From JASHPR01 sp963795055 (GTDB taxonomy: Bacteria; Actinomycetota; Actinomycetes; Streptosporangiales; Streptosporangiaceae), in NCBI GenBank assembly GCA_963795055.1, contig CAWCGJ010000025.1, positions 124,001 to 188,000 of the forward strand: 64,000 bases of DNA, given 5' to 3'. The notes beneath the pieces are model-generated. The model saw only the letters and a list, made by a program, of their open reading frames with translations, had not been told where the DNA came from and did not search any database. Position 1 is the first letter of the stretch. Each line of letters begins with the position of its first letter. A program made the position numbers and the translations under genes. Below, piece after piece: positions 47,625-56,574 of this stretch.

Positions 47625-48799
47625 CGAACGGAATCAAGCAGCGGGCCGCGGTGCTCGGCGTCGGCCAGACGCGCCACCGGTCACGACGGACCGACGTCTC
47701 GATCGCGGGGCTGTGCCGCGAGGCGGTGGACCGGGCCCTCGCCGACGCGGGCACCGCGCTGGCCGACGTCGACGCCGTGGTGGTCGGGAAGGCGCCCGAC
47801 CTGTTCGAGGGCGTGATGATGCCCGAGCTGTACCTCGCGGACGCGCTCGGCGCCGTCGGCAAGCCGCTGCTGCGGGTACACACGGCCGGCTCGGTCGGCG
47901 GCGCGACCGGGCTCGTGGCGGCCAGCCTGGTGCAGGCGGGCGTGCACCGGCGGGTGCTGGCGGTCGCGTTCGAGAAGCAGTCCGAGTCGAACGCCATGTG
48001 GGCGCTGTCGATCGCCCCGCCGTTCAGCATGCCGGTGCTGGCGGGCGCCGGCGGGTACTTCGCCCCGCACATCCGCGCCTACATCCGGCGCAGCGGCGCG
48101 CCCGGGCACATCGGCGCGATGGTCGCGGTCAAGGACCGGCGCAACGGCAGCCGCAACCCGTACGCGCACCTGCAGCAGGCCGACATCACGCTGGAGTCGG
48201 TCCTGGCCTCCCCCATGCTGTGGGACCCGGTCCGCTACGACGAGACGTGCCCGTCCTCGGACGGCGCGTGCGCGGTGATCATTGGCGACCAGGCGGCGGC
48301 CGAGGCGGCGCAGGCCGACGGCCGTCCGGTGGCCTGGATCCGCGCCACCGCGATGCGCACCGAGCCGACGATGTTCGCGGGCAAGGACCACGTGAACCCG
48401 CGGGCGGGCGCCGACGCGGCCACGGCGCTGTGGCGGCAGGCGGGCATCACCGACCCGCTGGAACAGATCGACGTCGCCGAGATCTACGTGCCGTTCTCGT
48501 GGTTCGAGCCGATGTGGCTGGAGAACCTCGGCTTCGCCGCCGAGGGCCAGGGGTGGCGGCTCACCGAGGCCGGGGAGACCGAGATCGGCGGCAGGCTGCC
48601 GGTGAACCCGTCCGGCGGGGTGCTCAGCTCCAACCCGATCGGGGCCTCCGGGCTGCTGCGCTTCGCCGAGGCCGCGCTCCAGGTCATGGGCAAGGCCGGG
48701 GCGCACCAGGTCCCCGGGGCCCGTACCGCGCTCGGCCACGCCTACGGCGGCGGGTCGCAGTACTTCTCCATGTGGGTGGTGGCCGACACGCCTGGCTGA
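47621..48799 (+). CDS. ltp3: Thiolase-like lipid-transfer protein/aldolase Ltp3
   Basis: Thiolase-like protein of 392 residues, similar in length to Rv3523. AAVLGVGQTRHRSRRTDVSI, GKAPDLFEGVMMPELYLADALG, VHTAGSVGGATGL, AFEKQSESNAMWAL, DGACAVIIGDQ and NPSGGVLSSNPIGASGLLRFAEA are conserved. The start is TTG 47621, overlapping the ltp4 stop (TTGA); longer plus-strand frames in this region are not coding. It likely forms one complex or pathway with Ltp4 and the DUF35 protein. Confidence 0.88.
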   Translation: MTNGIKQRAAVLGVGQTRHRSRRTDVSIAGLCREAVDRALADAGTALADVDAVVVGKAPDLFEGVMMPELYLADALGAVGKPLLRVHTAGSVGGATGLVAASLVQAGVHRRVLAVAFEKQSESNAMWALSIAPPFSMPVLAGAGGYFAPHIRAYIRRSGAPGHIGAMVAVKDRRNGSRNPYAHLQQADITLESVLASPMLWDPVRYDETCPSSDGACAVIIGDQAAAEAAQADGRPVAWIRATAMRTEPTMFAGKDHVNPRAGADAATALWRQAGITDPLEQIDVAEIYVPFSWFEPMWLENLGFAAEGQGWRLTEAGETEIGGRLPVNPSGGVLSSNPIGASGLLRFAEAALQVMGKAGAHQVPGARTALGHAYGGGSQYFSMWVVADTPG

Positions 48800-48822
48800 A
48801 CGCTGCCTGGCGGCGTGGCTGG

Positions 48823-49653
48823 CTATACATGCCAGGCCGGGCTCTCGACGAGCGCCTCCCACTCCGCCATCGAGCCCGGCGGCCTGGCCCGGTCGACCTG
48901 GGGCAGAGTGTGGTTGATCCCGTTGGCGACCTGGATGAACACGGTGACCCCATCCGGCCGCAGGTCGTAGATGTCGTACCCGTAGAAGCCGTAGCTGTCG
49001 GCGTACATGACCGCGTCGCGCTCGATGCTGCCGTCGGGCAGTGTGCGCATCGCGCAACTGATCGGCAGCGCGCCGAGCGGGCGGGGGCCGTCATCGGTCC
49101 ACAACGGGTCCGGGCAGGTCGCCTGGCTGATGGTGCCGGGCGGGAACACGCCGACTATGAGGTCCACCGCGCCCTGGCCGTCGTTGTAGTCGACCTCCAG
49201 GTTCCCGCGGTCGGAGTAGTAGGGGTTGACGTGCGACAGGACCGAGCCTGCGGGCAGCAGGCGGCGCAGCGTGACGAGCATCTGGTGCGGCGTCATGCCG
49301 GCGCCCTCGTGCGCGCCCGCCCGTGGCGTGGCCTTGCGGGCCTTCGGCGCCTGCGGGCTGGGCGGGGCCCCGCGGCCTGTTCCCGGGCTCGCGCTCCCGC
49401 CGGCGTGCCGGTGCTGGTCGTCAGCCCCGGCCAGGGCCGGGGCCAGGACGGGGCGCGCGTGATGCATCCCGGCCACGAGGCCGACCCCGGCCACGGCGGC
49501 CGCGACCGTGCTGCCCGCCGCGATGCCGGCCCGGCGGCGGGCCCGCAGCCGCCGGCCAAGCCGCTCGCTCCGGCGCACCATGATGTTGACCTCGGGATGG
49601 AGGTTTCCGGCCACGTGCTTGAAGAGATCGGCCATCCCGTCGTCGGTCTGCAT
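48823..49653 (-). CDS. Membrane-anchored protein, ECF sigma partner
   Basis: Protein of 276 residues with a short basic cytosolic segment (about residues 1-40), one transmembrane helix (GIAAGSTVAAAVAGVGLVAGM) and a Pro/Gly/Ser-rich linker to an extracellular domain with two Cys (ATCPDPLWTDD and LPISCAMRTLPDG). It begins 18 nt after the sigma-factor stop. The layout is that of the membrane partner proteins often encoded after SigE-family sigma factors. The typical zinc anti-sigma motif HxxxCxxC is absent, so direct anti-sigma activity is uncertain. Confidence 0.75.
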   Translation of the reverse strand: MQTDDGMADLFKHVAGNLHPEVNIMVRRSERLGRRLRARRRAGIAAGSTVAAAVAGVGLVAGMHHARPVLAPALAGADDQHRHAGGSASPGTGRGAPPSPQAPKARKATPRAGAHEGAGMTPHQMLVTLRRLLPAGSVLSHVNPYYSDRGNLEVDYNDGQGAVDLIVGVFPPGTISQATCPDPLWTDDGPRPLGALPISCAMRTLPDGSIERDAVMYADSYGFYGYDIYDLRPDGVTVFIQVANGINHTLPQVDRARPPGSMAEWEALVESPAWHV

Positions 49654-49671
49654 GTCAACTCCCTGGGCCTC

Positions 49672-50172
49672 TCACGATCGGAGCAGGTCCTGGTCCGACC
49701 CGAGTACTTCGCGCAATTGCGCCAGCGCCCTGGTGTTCAGGCTCTTGACCGCGGCGGGCGAGGCATCGAGCAACTGGGCCACGGACTCGATGCTGTGGTC
49801 CTCGACGTAGCGCAGCACCACCACGGCCCGGCTGCGCGGCGAGAGCCTGGCCAGCGCGGCGACCAAGGTCAATCGCAGGTCGGCGTCGACGCCCGGAGCG
49901 CTCACCTCGCCGATGTCCGCCATCGGCGTCTCGCGGGAGCGCTTCACCCTCCGCTGCGACAGGTAGGCGTTCAGCATGACCCTGCGCGCGTAGGTATCGA
50001 CGCTTTCGCGTCGTTGCACCCGGTCCCAGGAAACGAACAGCTTGGCCAGGGTGGTCTGGACCAGGTCCTCGGCCTCGTGCCAGTCACCGCACATCAAGAA
50101 CGCGATCCGGAACAGCTGGGCGGCCCGGGCCACGGCAAACTCGCGGTACGCGTCGACACTGCGATCACCCAC
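49672..50172 (-). CDS. SigE-family ECF RNA polymerase sigma factor
   Basis: ECF sigma factor of 166 residues. Region 2 has LFRIAFLMCGDWHEAEDLVQTTLAKLFVSW and the region 4 helix-turn-helix has LSPRSRAVVVLRYVEDHS and SIESVAQLLDASPAAVKSLN. This is the actinomycete SigE-type (SigE-70) group with the DAYREFAVARAAQLFR N-terminus. GTG start. It is co-transcribed with the membrane protein at 48823. The signal it answers to is unknown. Confidence 0.9.
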   Translation of the reverse strand: MGDRSVDAYREFAVARAAQLFRIAFLMCGDWHEAEDLVQTTLAKLFVSWDRVQRRESVDTYARRVMLNAYLSQRRVKRSRETPMADIGEVSAPGVDADLRLTLVAALARLSPRSRAVVVLRYVEDHSIESVAQLLDASPAAVKSLNTRALAQLREVLGSDQDLLRS

Positions 50173-50345
50173 CGTTGCTCCCCGTGGCTATCTCGGGACC
50201 CGGCCGCCGTCATAACGATGTCATCCTCTAAAGACGCCGTGACCCCGCCCGCAGGTAGCGGTCTGATCCGGCCGTTTTCCGGATCGCCTGCGGTAACCCA
50301 GGGCAGGATCACCGCGCCTGCGGGCCGCCGCCGGGCTCCGGCGCG

Positions 50346-51572
50346 CTAGGCGTAGCTGACCGGCAGCATCTTGATCCCGTTCAGCCAGCCCGAGCGCAGC
50401 CGCACCGGGTCGCCCGCCTTGCGGATGCCGGGCATGGTATCGGCGATCGCGTTGAAGATCAGCTCGATCTCCAGCCGGGCCAGGCTGGCCCCGAGGCAGA
50501 AGTGCGCCCCGCTGCCGCCGAAGCCCAGGTGCGGGTTGGGGCTGCGAAGGATGTCGAACCGCTCGGGGCAGTCGAACACCTCCTCGTCGAAGTTCGCCGA
50601 CCGGTAGAACAGGCCGACCCGCTGCCCGGCCCTGATCTGCCGGCCGCCCAGGGTCGTGTCGCGCAGCGCCGTCCGCTGGAAGACGGTCACCGGGGTCGCC
50701 CACCGGATGATCTCGTCGGCGGCGGTGTCCGGGCGCGCGGCCCGGAACAGCTCCCACTGCTCGGGATGGTCCAGGAACGCGAGCATGCCGTGCGAGATCG
50801 CGTTACGGGTCGTCTCATTGCCCGCCACGGCCAGCAGGATCACGAAGAACCCGAACTCGTCCGCGGACAGGTTGTCGCCGTCGACCTGCGCGTGCACGAG
50901 CTTGCTGACGATGTCGTCCCGGGGGCACCGGCGCCGGTCCTCGGCCATCTGCATGCTGTACCCGATGATCTCGGCCGCCGCGGCGGCCGGGTCCGCGGTG
51001 TACCCGGGGTCGTCGTAGCCGACCATGTCGTTCGACCAGTCAAAGACCTTGCCCCGGTCCTCCTGGGGCACGCCGATCAGCTCGGCGATCGCCTGCAACG
51101 GCAGTTCGGCGGCCACATCCCGGACGAAGTCGCCGGTGCCGCCGGCCAGCGCCGCGGATGTGATCCGCTCGGCCCGGGCCGTCAGCGTCTCGCGCAGGCT
51201 GGCGATCGCCCGGGGGGTGAAGCCGCGGGAGACGATCCCGCGTAGCTTGGTGTGCTGCGGCGGGTCGATGTTGAGCATGACGAACCGCTGCAGTTCGATC
51301 TGCTCCCGGGTGGCCCCCTCCTGATGCCGGATGATCGCGGTGTTCTCCCAGGTGGAGTACGTGTCACTGTCGCGGGAGACCGCCACGATGTCCGCGTGCC
51401 TGGTGACCGCCCAGAACCCCTCGTCGTCGAAGCCGCCGGCGCCCGGCCGCTGCGGATTCCACCAGACCGGCGCGGTGCGCCGCAGCTCGGCAAACTCATC
51501 CTGGGGGACCCGCACCGCGTACAGGTCAGGGTCGGTGAAGTCGAAACCCGGCGGTAGCTTCGGCTCGGCCAC
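50346..51572 (-). CDS. cyp125: Steroid C26-monooxygenase CYP125
   Basis: P450 of 408 residues, close to M. tuberculosis CYP125 (Rv3545c) along its whole length: LPPGFDFTDPDLYAVRVP, ELQRFVMLNIDPPQHTKLRG, AELPLQAIAELIGVPQEDRG, oxygen-binding VAGNETTRN, ExxR in DEIIRWATPV, heme loop FGGSGAHFCLGASLAR and LRSGWLNGIKMLPV. It oxidises the terminal C26 methyl of cholesterol to the acid, the first side-chain step. Divergent from fadA5 as in mycobacteria, with two KstR-like boxes between. Its 5' UTR carries leader element copy 3. GTG start with CGGAGG upstream. Confidence 0.95.
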   Translation of the reverse strand: MAEPKLPPGFDFTDPDLYAVRVPQDEFAELRRTAPVWWNPQRPGAGGFDDEGFWAVTRHADIVAVSRDSDTYSTWENTAIIRHQEGATREQIELQRFVMLNIDPPQHTKLRGIVSRGFTPRAIASLRETLTARAERITSAALAGGTGDFVRDVAAELPLQAIAELIGVPQEDRGKVFDWSNDMVGYDDPGYTADPAAAAAEIIGYSMQMAEDRRRCPRDDIVSKLVHAQVDGDNLSADEFGFFVILLAVAGNETTRNAISHGMLAFLDHPEQWELFRAARPDTAADEIIRWATPVTVFQRTALRDTTLGGRQIRAGQRVGLFYRSANFDEEVFDCPERFDILRSPNPHLGFGGSGAHFCLGASLARLEIELIFNAIADTMPGIRKAGDPVRLRSGWLNGIKMLPVSYA

Positions 51573-51611
51573 GACTGCCTCCGATAGCTGGCGGCGACTA
51601 CCCCCTCTGAA

Positions 51612-51672
51612 CCTCTTTCATCCTCCCCAACTACCCACGTAGTCAGGGCGGGAGATCGCCGGATGAAGAGGG
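51612..51672 (-). ncRNA. Candidate structured leader element, copy 3
   Basis: On the minus strand CCTC-TTCATCC (51671-51661) pairs with GGATGAA-A-GAGG (51623-51612), 11 bp with one bulged A. The inner hairpin CCCGC/GTGGG has a 9-nt loop as in copy 2, with a G-U pair replacing a G-C. GGGGAGGATGAAA is again present on the 3' side. It starts 6 nt after the KstR box (51678-51691) and ends 39 nt before the cyp125 start, almost the same layout as at fadE26. Confidence 0.62.
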
Positions 51673-51677
51673 CCCAC

Positions 51678-51691
51678 TGCAACATGTTCTA
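51678..51691. promoter_or_regulatory. KstR operator, cyp125 side
   Basis: TGCAACATGTTCTA fits TnnAACnnGTTnnA at all fixed bases. It is 106 nt upstream of cyp125 and directly precedes the leader element. Confidence 0.75.
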
Positions 51692-51745
51692 GTTTGATTA
51701 GACCACGCGCGGCAGCCCCGGAGAATGCCTCCGCGTGCCCGGATC

Positions 51746-51759
51746 GGGAACACGTTCTA
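51746..51759. promoter_or_regulatory. KstR-like operator, fadA5 side
   Basis: GGGAACACGTTCTA matches the KstR consensus except for the first base. It is 30 nt upstream of the fadA5 start. With the site at 51678 it gives the divergent promoters one box each. Confidence 0.7.
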
Positions 51760-51789
51760 ACATGAAAATTCCGGAACGGAGGAGCTGCG

Positions 51790-52953
51790 GTGGGCACAGC
51801 AGTGATCGTGGAGGCGGTCCGTACCCCGATCGGCAAGCGCGGCGGGGCCCTCGCGGGACTGCACGCCGCGGAGGTCCTGGGCTGCGCGCAGCGCGCGCTG
51901 CTGGACCGGGCCGGCATCGACCCCGCCGAGGTGGAGCAGGTGGCGGGCGGCTGCGTGACCCAGGCGGGCGAGCAGTCGAGCAACGTCACCCGCACCGCCT
52001 GGCTGCACGCCGGCCTGCCGCAGGCGACCGGCTGCCAGACCGTCGACGCGCAGTGCGGGTCGGCACAGCAGGCCGCCCACATCATCGCGGGCCTCATCGC
52101 GGCCGGCGCCATCGAGGCCGGCGTGGCCTGCGGGGTGGAGGCGATGAGCCGGGTGCCGCTGGGGGCCAACGTCGGGAGCGGGGTCGGGACGCCCAAGCCG
52201 GACTCCTGGGGCATTGACCTGCCCAACCAGTACCAGGCCGCCGAGCGGATCGCGCAGCGGCGCGGGCTGTCCCGCGACAAGGTCGACCGCTTCGGCCTGC
52301 GCTCGCAGACGCTGGCCCAGGCCGCCTGGGCCCAGGGGCGGTTTGACCGCGAGGTGGTTCCGGTCAAGGCGCCGGTCCTGGACGCCGACCGCCAGCCGAC
52401 CGGGGAGACCCGCACGGTCGACCGCGACCAGGGCCTGCGCGAGACCAGCCTGGAGGCGCTGGCCAAGCTCCGGCCGGTGCTCGACGGCGGGCTGCACACC
52501 GCGGGCACGTCCTCGCAGATCTCCGACGGCGCAGCCGCGGTGCTCCTGCTCGAGGCGGACCGGGCCCGGACCCTCGGCCTGCGGCCGCGCGCGCGGATCG
52601 TCGCCCAGTGCCTGATCGGCGCCGAGCCCTATTACCACCTGGACGGCCCGGTCGCGGCCACCGAGCGGGTGCTCAGCCGCGGCGGCATGACGATCGGCGA
52701 CATCGACCTGTTTGAGGTGAACGAGGCGTTCGCGTCGGTCGTGCTGTCCTGGCTGAGCGTGCACCGGCCCGATCCGGAACGGGTCAACGTCAACGGGGGC
52801 GCCATCGCGCTCGGCCATCCGGTCGGCAGCACGGGCGCGCGGCTGATCACGACGGCCCTGCACGAGATGGAGCGGCGGGACGCGGGCACCGCGCTGATCA
52901 CGATGTGCGCCGGCGGCGCGATGGCCACCGCCACGATCCTGGAACGCCTCTAG
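51790..52953 (+). CDS. fadA5: Steroid side-chain thiolase FadA5
   Basis: Thiolase of 387 residues matching M. tuberculosis FadA5 (Rv3546) closely. Nucleophile Cys89 in VDAQCGSAQQAAHIIAG, then GVEAMSRVPLGANVG, LPNQYQAAERIAQRRGLSR, GTSSQISDGAAAVLL, the His in GGAIALGHPVGSTGARL and Cys in MCAGGAMATATILERL. FadA5 removes acetyl-CoA and propionyl-CoA from the cholesterol side chain. GTG start with GGAGG upstream and KstR-like box at 51746. Divergent from cyp125. Confidence 0.95.
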   Translation: MGTAVIVEAVRTPIGKRGGALAGLHAAEVLGCAQRALLDRAGIDPAEVEQVAGGCVTQAGEQSSNVTRTAWLHAGLPQATGCQTVDAQCGSAQQAAHIIAGLIAAGAIEAGVACGVEAMSRVPLGANVGSGVGTPKPDSWGIDLPNQYQAAERIAQRRGLSRDKVDRFGLRSQTLAQAAWAQGRFDREVVPVKAPVLDADRQPTGETRTVDRDQGLRETSLEALAKLRPVLDGGLHTAGTSSQISDGAAAVLLLEADRARTLGLRPRARIVAQCLIGAEPYYHLDGPVAATERVLSRGGMTIGDIDLFEVNEAFASVVLSWLSVHRPDPERVNVNGGAIALGHPVGSTGARLITTALHEMERRDAGTALITMCAGGAMATATILERL

Positions 52954-52992
52954 GATCCGCCCGGCGGGCGGCGAAGGGGTCCTGCGGCCCGG

Positions 52993-53919
52993 TCAGCGAT
53001 CCCGCAGGATGGAACCGATGATCTTGGCCGTGGACGCGGACGGCGTCGCTTCCAGGCACAGGCGTTCCATCACGGCCATGTAGTGATCGACGGTCTCGCG
53101 CTTGTCGAGGTACAGCGCGCTGGTGAGCTGCTCGAGGTAGACCACGTCCGGCAGGTCGCGCTCGGCGAAGCGCAGGATGCTGAACGGGCCGCCCGCCGCG
53201 GCGTGGGCGCCCGCGGCGAACGGGATGACCTGGATGGTCACGTTCGGCCGGTCGGCGGCCTCCAGCAGGTGCTGGAGCTGGCGGCGCATCACGCCGGGAC
53301 GCCCCGCGGGGCGGCGCAGCACCGCCTCGTCGAGCACGGCCCATAGGTGCATGGGCCTGGGCTCGGCCAGCAGGGCCTGGCGGGCCATCCGCAGCCCGAC
53401 CCGCTGCTCGATCTCGGCGGCCGGGGCGCCGTGATGCCCGAGCAGCGTGACCGCGCGGGCGTAGTCCTCGGTCTGCAGCAGCCCGGGAACGAACTGGATC
53501 TCGTAGGTCCTGATGCTGGTCGCGGCCTCCTCCAGGCCGACATAGGCCTCGAACCACGCGGGCAGCACGTCGGAATAGTCGTGCCACCAGCCGTGCGCGC
53601 TGGCGTTGCGGGCCAGCTCCAGCAGCGCGCCGCGCTGCTGGTCGTCGGTCACCTCGTAGAAGGTGAGCAGGTCGGCGATGTCGCGGTCCTTGAACCCGAC
53701 CCGGCCGGTCTCCAGCCGGCTCATCTTCGAGCCGGACGCCCGGATCACCTCCCCGGCGTCTTCCAGGGTGATCCCGCGTTCTTCGCGCAGCCGCCGCAGC
53801 TGGGCGCCCAGCAGCCTGCGCGGTACCGTGGGGCCGCCGCTCGGCACCGTGCTCATCCGGCGGACGACGGAACTTCCGTTCTGGACCCCGGAGCTGCCCT
53901 CGGCCCGAGCCATGATCAT
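52993..53919 (-). CDS. Scr1-like HTH/DUF5753 transcriptional regulator
   Basis: Regulator of 308 residues. The N-terminal XRE helix-turn-helix reads LLGAQLRRLREERGITLEDAGEVI and RASGSKMSRLETGRVGFKDRDIADLL. The rest is DUF5753, with YVGLEEAATSIRTYEIQFVPGLLQTEDYA and VIPFAAGAHAAAGGPFSIL. These are typical actinomycete regulators usually paired with DUF397 proteins, but no DUF397 gene is next to it; the nearest is at 5317. GTGAAGGG before ATG 53919 sets the start. Confidence 0.9.
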   Translation of the reverse strand: MIMARAEGSSGVQNGSSVVRRMSTVPSGGPTVPRRLLGAQLRRLREERGITLEDAGEVIRASGSKMSRLETGRVGFKDRDIADLLTFYEVTDDQQRGALLELARNASAHGWWHDYSDVLPAWFEAYVGLEEAATSIRTYEIQFVPGLLQTEDYARAVTLLGHHGAPAAEIEQRVGLRMARQALLAEPRPMHLWAVLDEAVLRRPAGRPGVMRRQLQHLLEAADRPNVTIQVIPFAAGAHAAAGGPFSILRFAERDLPDVVYLEQLTSALYLDKRETVDHYMAVMERLCLEATPSASTAKIIGSILRDR

Positions 53920-54149
53920 TTACGCCCTTCACCGGACATCAGACCACCGCAGTGTCCCATGTCCCCGGAGCTTGTGCCAAGGACATGGTCCCGCTGACCC
54001 CGCTGGGCTCAGCGGGACCACCCGACACCACCTGGCATCACCTAGATCGGCCATTTCGGCCGTGGCCGGGCGCCGTTGGCGAGATGATTCCCCGGTGCAC
54101 CACGTGTCAGCTGGTGCGTTGTGAGCGATGAACGGTGGGGGATGCCGGC

Positions 54150-55031
54150 ATGGGAGCGGCCGTAGCGAATCTCAGGAACGCCCGGCGCAGGCTGCGCGCG
54201 CTGGCCGCCGGGCCGGCGGCGCTCGCGGTGGCCGCCGCCATCGGCGTGCCCGCCCTGGCGTCGGCCGCTACCGCCGGCGCCGTAGTGGCGCCCGCCGCCG
54301 GGGGGAGCGCTGCCGCCGGGCCGAGCGCGGCCGCCGCCCCCGCGGCCAGCTGCCAGCGTGCCTTCGTGCCCGCCTACCCGTGGTCGTCGGCGTTCTGGAC
54401 GCGGGCCATCGACAGCAAGCCCGCTCCCGGCGTCATGATCCTCAACGTCACCGGCATGGGCGCGGGGAACACGCCGGTCCCGCACTTTCAGGCGCTGGTG
54501 CGGAAGGCCCACGCCGCTGGCGTGAGCGTTCTGGGCTATTCGTCCACTGAGTACGGGCAGCGTCCGGCCGCCGCGGTCGAGGCCGACGCCCGGCACTACA
54601 AGGCCTGGTACAAGGTCAACGGGATGTTCCTGGACCTGACCGCCAACGCCCGCAGCGGGCTCGCCTACTACCGGGCCCTGGCCTCCAACATCCGCGCGGC
54701 CATCCCGGGGTCGGTGATCTGGCTGAACGTTGGCGCCTACCCGGCCCAGGGTTACATGTCGGTCGGCAACGTCGTGGTGGCGTTCGAGGGCTCGTACGCC
54801 AGCTACCGCGGCCTGGCCGTTCCCGCCTGGACGGCGCACTACAAGGCGGCCAGGTTCGCCGATGTGATCTACGCAACGCCCCGTTCGGACCTGGCCAGCG
54901 CGGTCAGCCTGGCCCGGCACCGCCGGACCGGCCATCTGTACGTGACCAGCCTGCCGGGATCACCGGATCCTTACAGCGCCCTGCCCGGGTACTGGACCCG
55001 CGAGGTGACCGCGATCGCGGCCCCCTGCTAG
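54150..55031 (+). CDS. Secreted spherulin-4-like protein
   Basis: Protein of 293 residues. An Arg-rich N-terminus followed by a hydrophobic Ala/Val stretch and ASAAT-type cleavage region is a signal peptide. The mature part is the spherulation-specific family 4 domain: AFVPAYPWSSAFWTRAIDS, VMILNVTGMGAGNTPVPHFQAL, VLGYSSTEYGQRP and MFLDLTANARSGLAYYRAL. This TIM-barrel-like family is related to polysaccharide hydrolases (galactosaminidase-like). ATG 54150 is preferred over GTG 54135 for its GGGGGA site. Confidence 0.85.
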   Translation: MGAAVANLRNARRRLRALAAGPAALAVAAAIGVPALASAATAGAVVAPAAGGSAAAGPSAAAAPAASCQRAFVPAYPWSSAFWTRAIDSKPAPGVMILNVTGMGAGNTPVPHFQALVRKAHAAGVSVLGYSSTEYGQRPAAAVEADARHYKAWYKVNGMFLDLTANARSGLAYYRALASNIRAAIPGSVIWLNVGAYPAQGYMSVGNVVVAFEGSYASYRGLAVPAWTAHYKAARFADVIYATPRSDLASAVSLARHRRTGHLYVTSLPGSPDPYSALPGYWTREVTAIAAPC

Positions 55032-55780
55032 CTAGCCGGCACCGGGGACCACGCGTCCGGGTCGCCCGGCCGGGCGGTGAAGTCATAGCGCAGCCCGTCC
55101 GGCCCGAGCGCGACCAGCGAGACCGACGTCGTCCCCCAGACCCGGCCGTCATCCAGGTCGCGGCGGACGATCAGCGCTCGCGGATCATCCGGGGCGAGGC
55201 CGTCACCGGTCAGCAGCGGTAGCCAGGCCCCCCAGGCCGTCGCCGTCGGCCCGCCCGGGCGCGGGACGGGGCGGTCCGCCGCGCGAAGCCGCGGCAGGAA
55301 ATGAGCGATCCGGGCTCGCTCGTGCTCGTGGGCGGCGCGCAGGTCGCTGTCCAGGCCGCTGTTCACCACGATGTGCAGGCCTGCGGACAGCTCCCGTTCG
55401 GTAAGGCGCTCACCGTCCCAGCTCCACAGAACGGCCACGCCCGGCTCCGCGCTCAGCAGGTGGAACGGGTCGAACCCGGCCAGCCCGGCGCGGCCCAGCT
55501 TGCCGTCCTCGGCGGCCTGGAGCGGCAGCACGCCCCGCGAGCGCCGCGCATCCGCCGGCGCCATCCGGCCCCGCCCGTTCAGCACGCAGGCCGCCCGCCG
55601 CGCGCCGGGCGCCACCGCCAGCCAGGTTCCCCCGGCCAGCAGGTCCAGTCCCCCGATCAGCCCGGGATGGTCCGGCCAGTGCCGTCCCGGGGGCTCCCAG
55701 GCCCGGTCGACCAGCTCGTCGCGGATCCCGGCCAGCAGCACCGGGGCGCCCGGCTCGATGCTCAAAATGGCGGTGCACAT
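55028..55780 (-). CDS. NRDE/TANGO2-family protein
   Basis: Protein of 250 residues starting MCTAILSIEPGAPVLLAGIRDE. Cys2 after the initiator Met and the NRDE-like RDE motif mark the NRDE/TANGO2 family, with an Ntn-hydrolase-like fold. Later parts are GLIGGLDLLAGGTWLAVAP, and VVNSGLD where the family has an Asn-Ser turn. Eukaryotic TANGO2 is linked to heme and lipid handling; bacterial function is unclear. It overlaps the convergent spherulin gene by 4 bp. The family start MCTA fixes ATG 55780. Confidence 0.85.
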   Translation of the reverse strand: MCTAILSIEPGAPVLLAGIRDELVDRAWEPPGRHWPDHPGLIGGLDLLAGGTWLAVAPGARRAACVLNGRGRMAPADARRSRGVLPLQAAEDGKLGRAGLAGFDPFHLLSAEPGVAVLWSWDGERLTERELSAGLHIVVNSGLDSDLRAAHEHERARIAHFLPRLRAADRPVPRPGGPTATAWGAWLPLLTGDGLAPDDPRALIVRRDLDDGRVWGTTSVSLVALGPDGLRYDFTARPGDPDAWSPVPAS

Positions 55781-55871
55781 GTACCTATTGGACCCCGGAG
55801 CGGGAGGGCTGCGACCATGAGGTGCCTGCGCGAGGTCGCCGCGCTGGTCACGAGGCGGGAGGCGGTTACCG

Positions 55872-56534
55872 ATGTCGCTGGAGGTCAAGCGGTTGCACCT
55901 GGCCCGGCTGCAGGGGCCCGACGGCGGGCAGTGGCCGGTGCACGGGTTCGTGGTCACCCATCCCGGCGGCGCAGTGCTCGTGGACACCGGAGTCGGCGGG
56001 CCCGACAAGCTGCTCAGCGACTGGCGGGTGGTCAACCGCTCGGTCGCGGACGCGCTCGCCGCGCTGGACATGACCCCGGGCGACATCGGCCTGGTCATCA
56101 ACACTCATCTGCACTTCGACCACTGCGGCCAGAACGCGGTTTTCAAGCACGCCGCCTGCTACGTCCAGCGCGCGGAACTGAGCCGGGCCCAGCGCGAGTC
56201 ACCGCAGCTCTACGACTGGTTCGACTTCATGAACGCGCGGTTCGAGCTGCTCGACGGGGACGTCGAGGTGCTGCCCGGCCTTTCGGTGATCGCGACCCCC
56301 GGGCACACGGTGGGCCACCAGTGCGTGGTCGCCGCGTCCGCGGGCAGCGCGCCGGACCTGATGATCGGGGACGCCGCCTACACGCCGCAGATGTACCAGG
56401 GGCCGCCCGACCAGGACCTGCCGCCCGGCCAGGCGAGCGACCCGGCGGCCTGGCGGGACTCGCTGGCGCGGATCCGGTCCACGGGCGCCGCGCGGGTGCA
56501 CTTCTGCCACCACACCGACGTCATCCACGCCTGA
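55872..56534 (+). CDS. MBL-fold metallo-hydrolase (AHL-lactonase-like)
   Basis: Metallo-beta-lactamase-fold hydrolase of 220 residues. The dinuclear zinc motif is THLHFDHCG (residues 78-86); further ligands lie in TPGHTVGHQ, IGDAAYTP and the final HFCHHTD. The N-terminal VLVDTGVGGPDKLLSDW is typical of N-acyl-homoserine-lactonase-like members. The substrate could be a lactone or other ester. A single gene divergent from the NRDE gene. Confidence 0.88.
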   Translation: MSLEVKRLHLARLQGPDGGQWPVHGFVVTHPGGAVLVDTGVGGPDKLLSDWRVVNRSVADALAALDMTPGDIGLVINTHLHFDHCGQNAVFKHAACYVQRAELSRAQRESPQLYDWFDFMNARFELLDGDVEVLPGLSVIATPGHTVGHQCVVAASAGSAPDLMIGDAAYTPQMYQGPPDQDLPPGQASDPAAWRDSLARIRSTGAARVHFCHHTDVIHA

Positions 56535-56574
56535 CTGCCCCCGAGACGTCGCGTCACGGCACCGCTGTCCTTCT

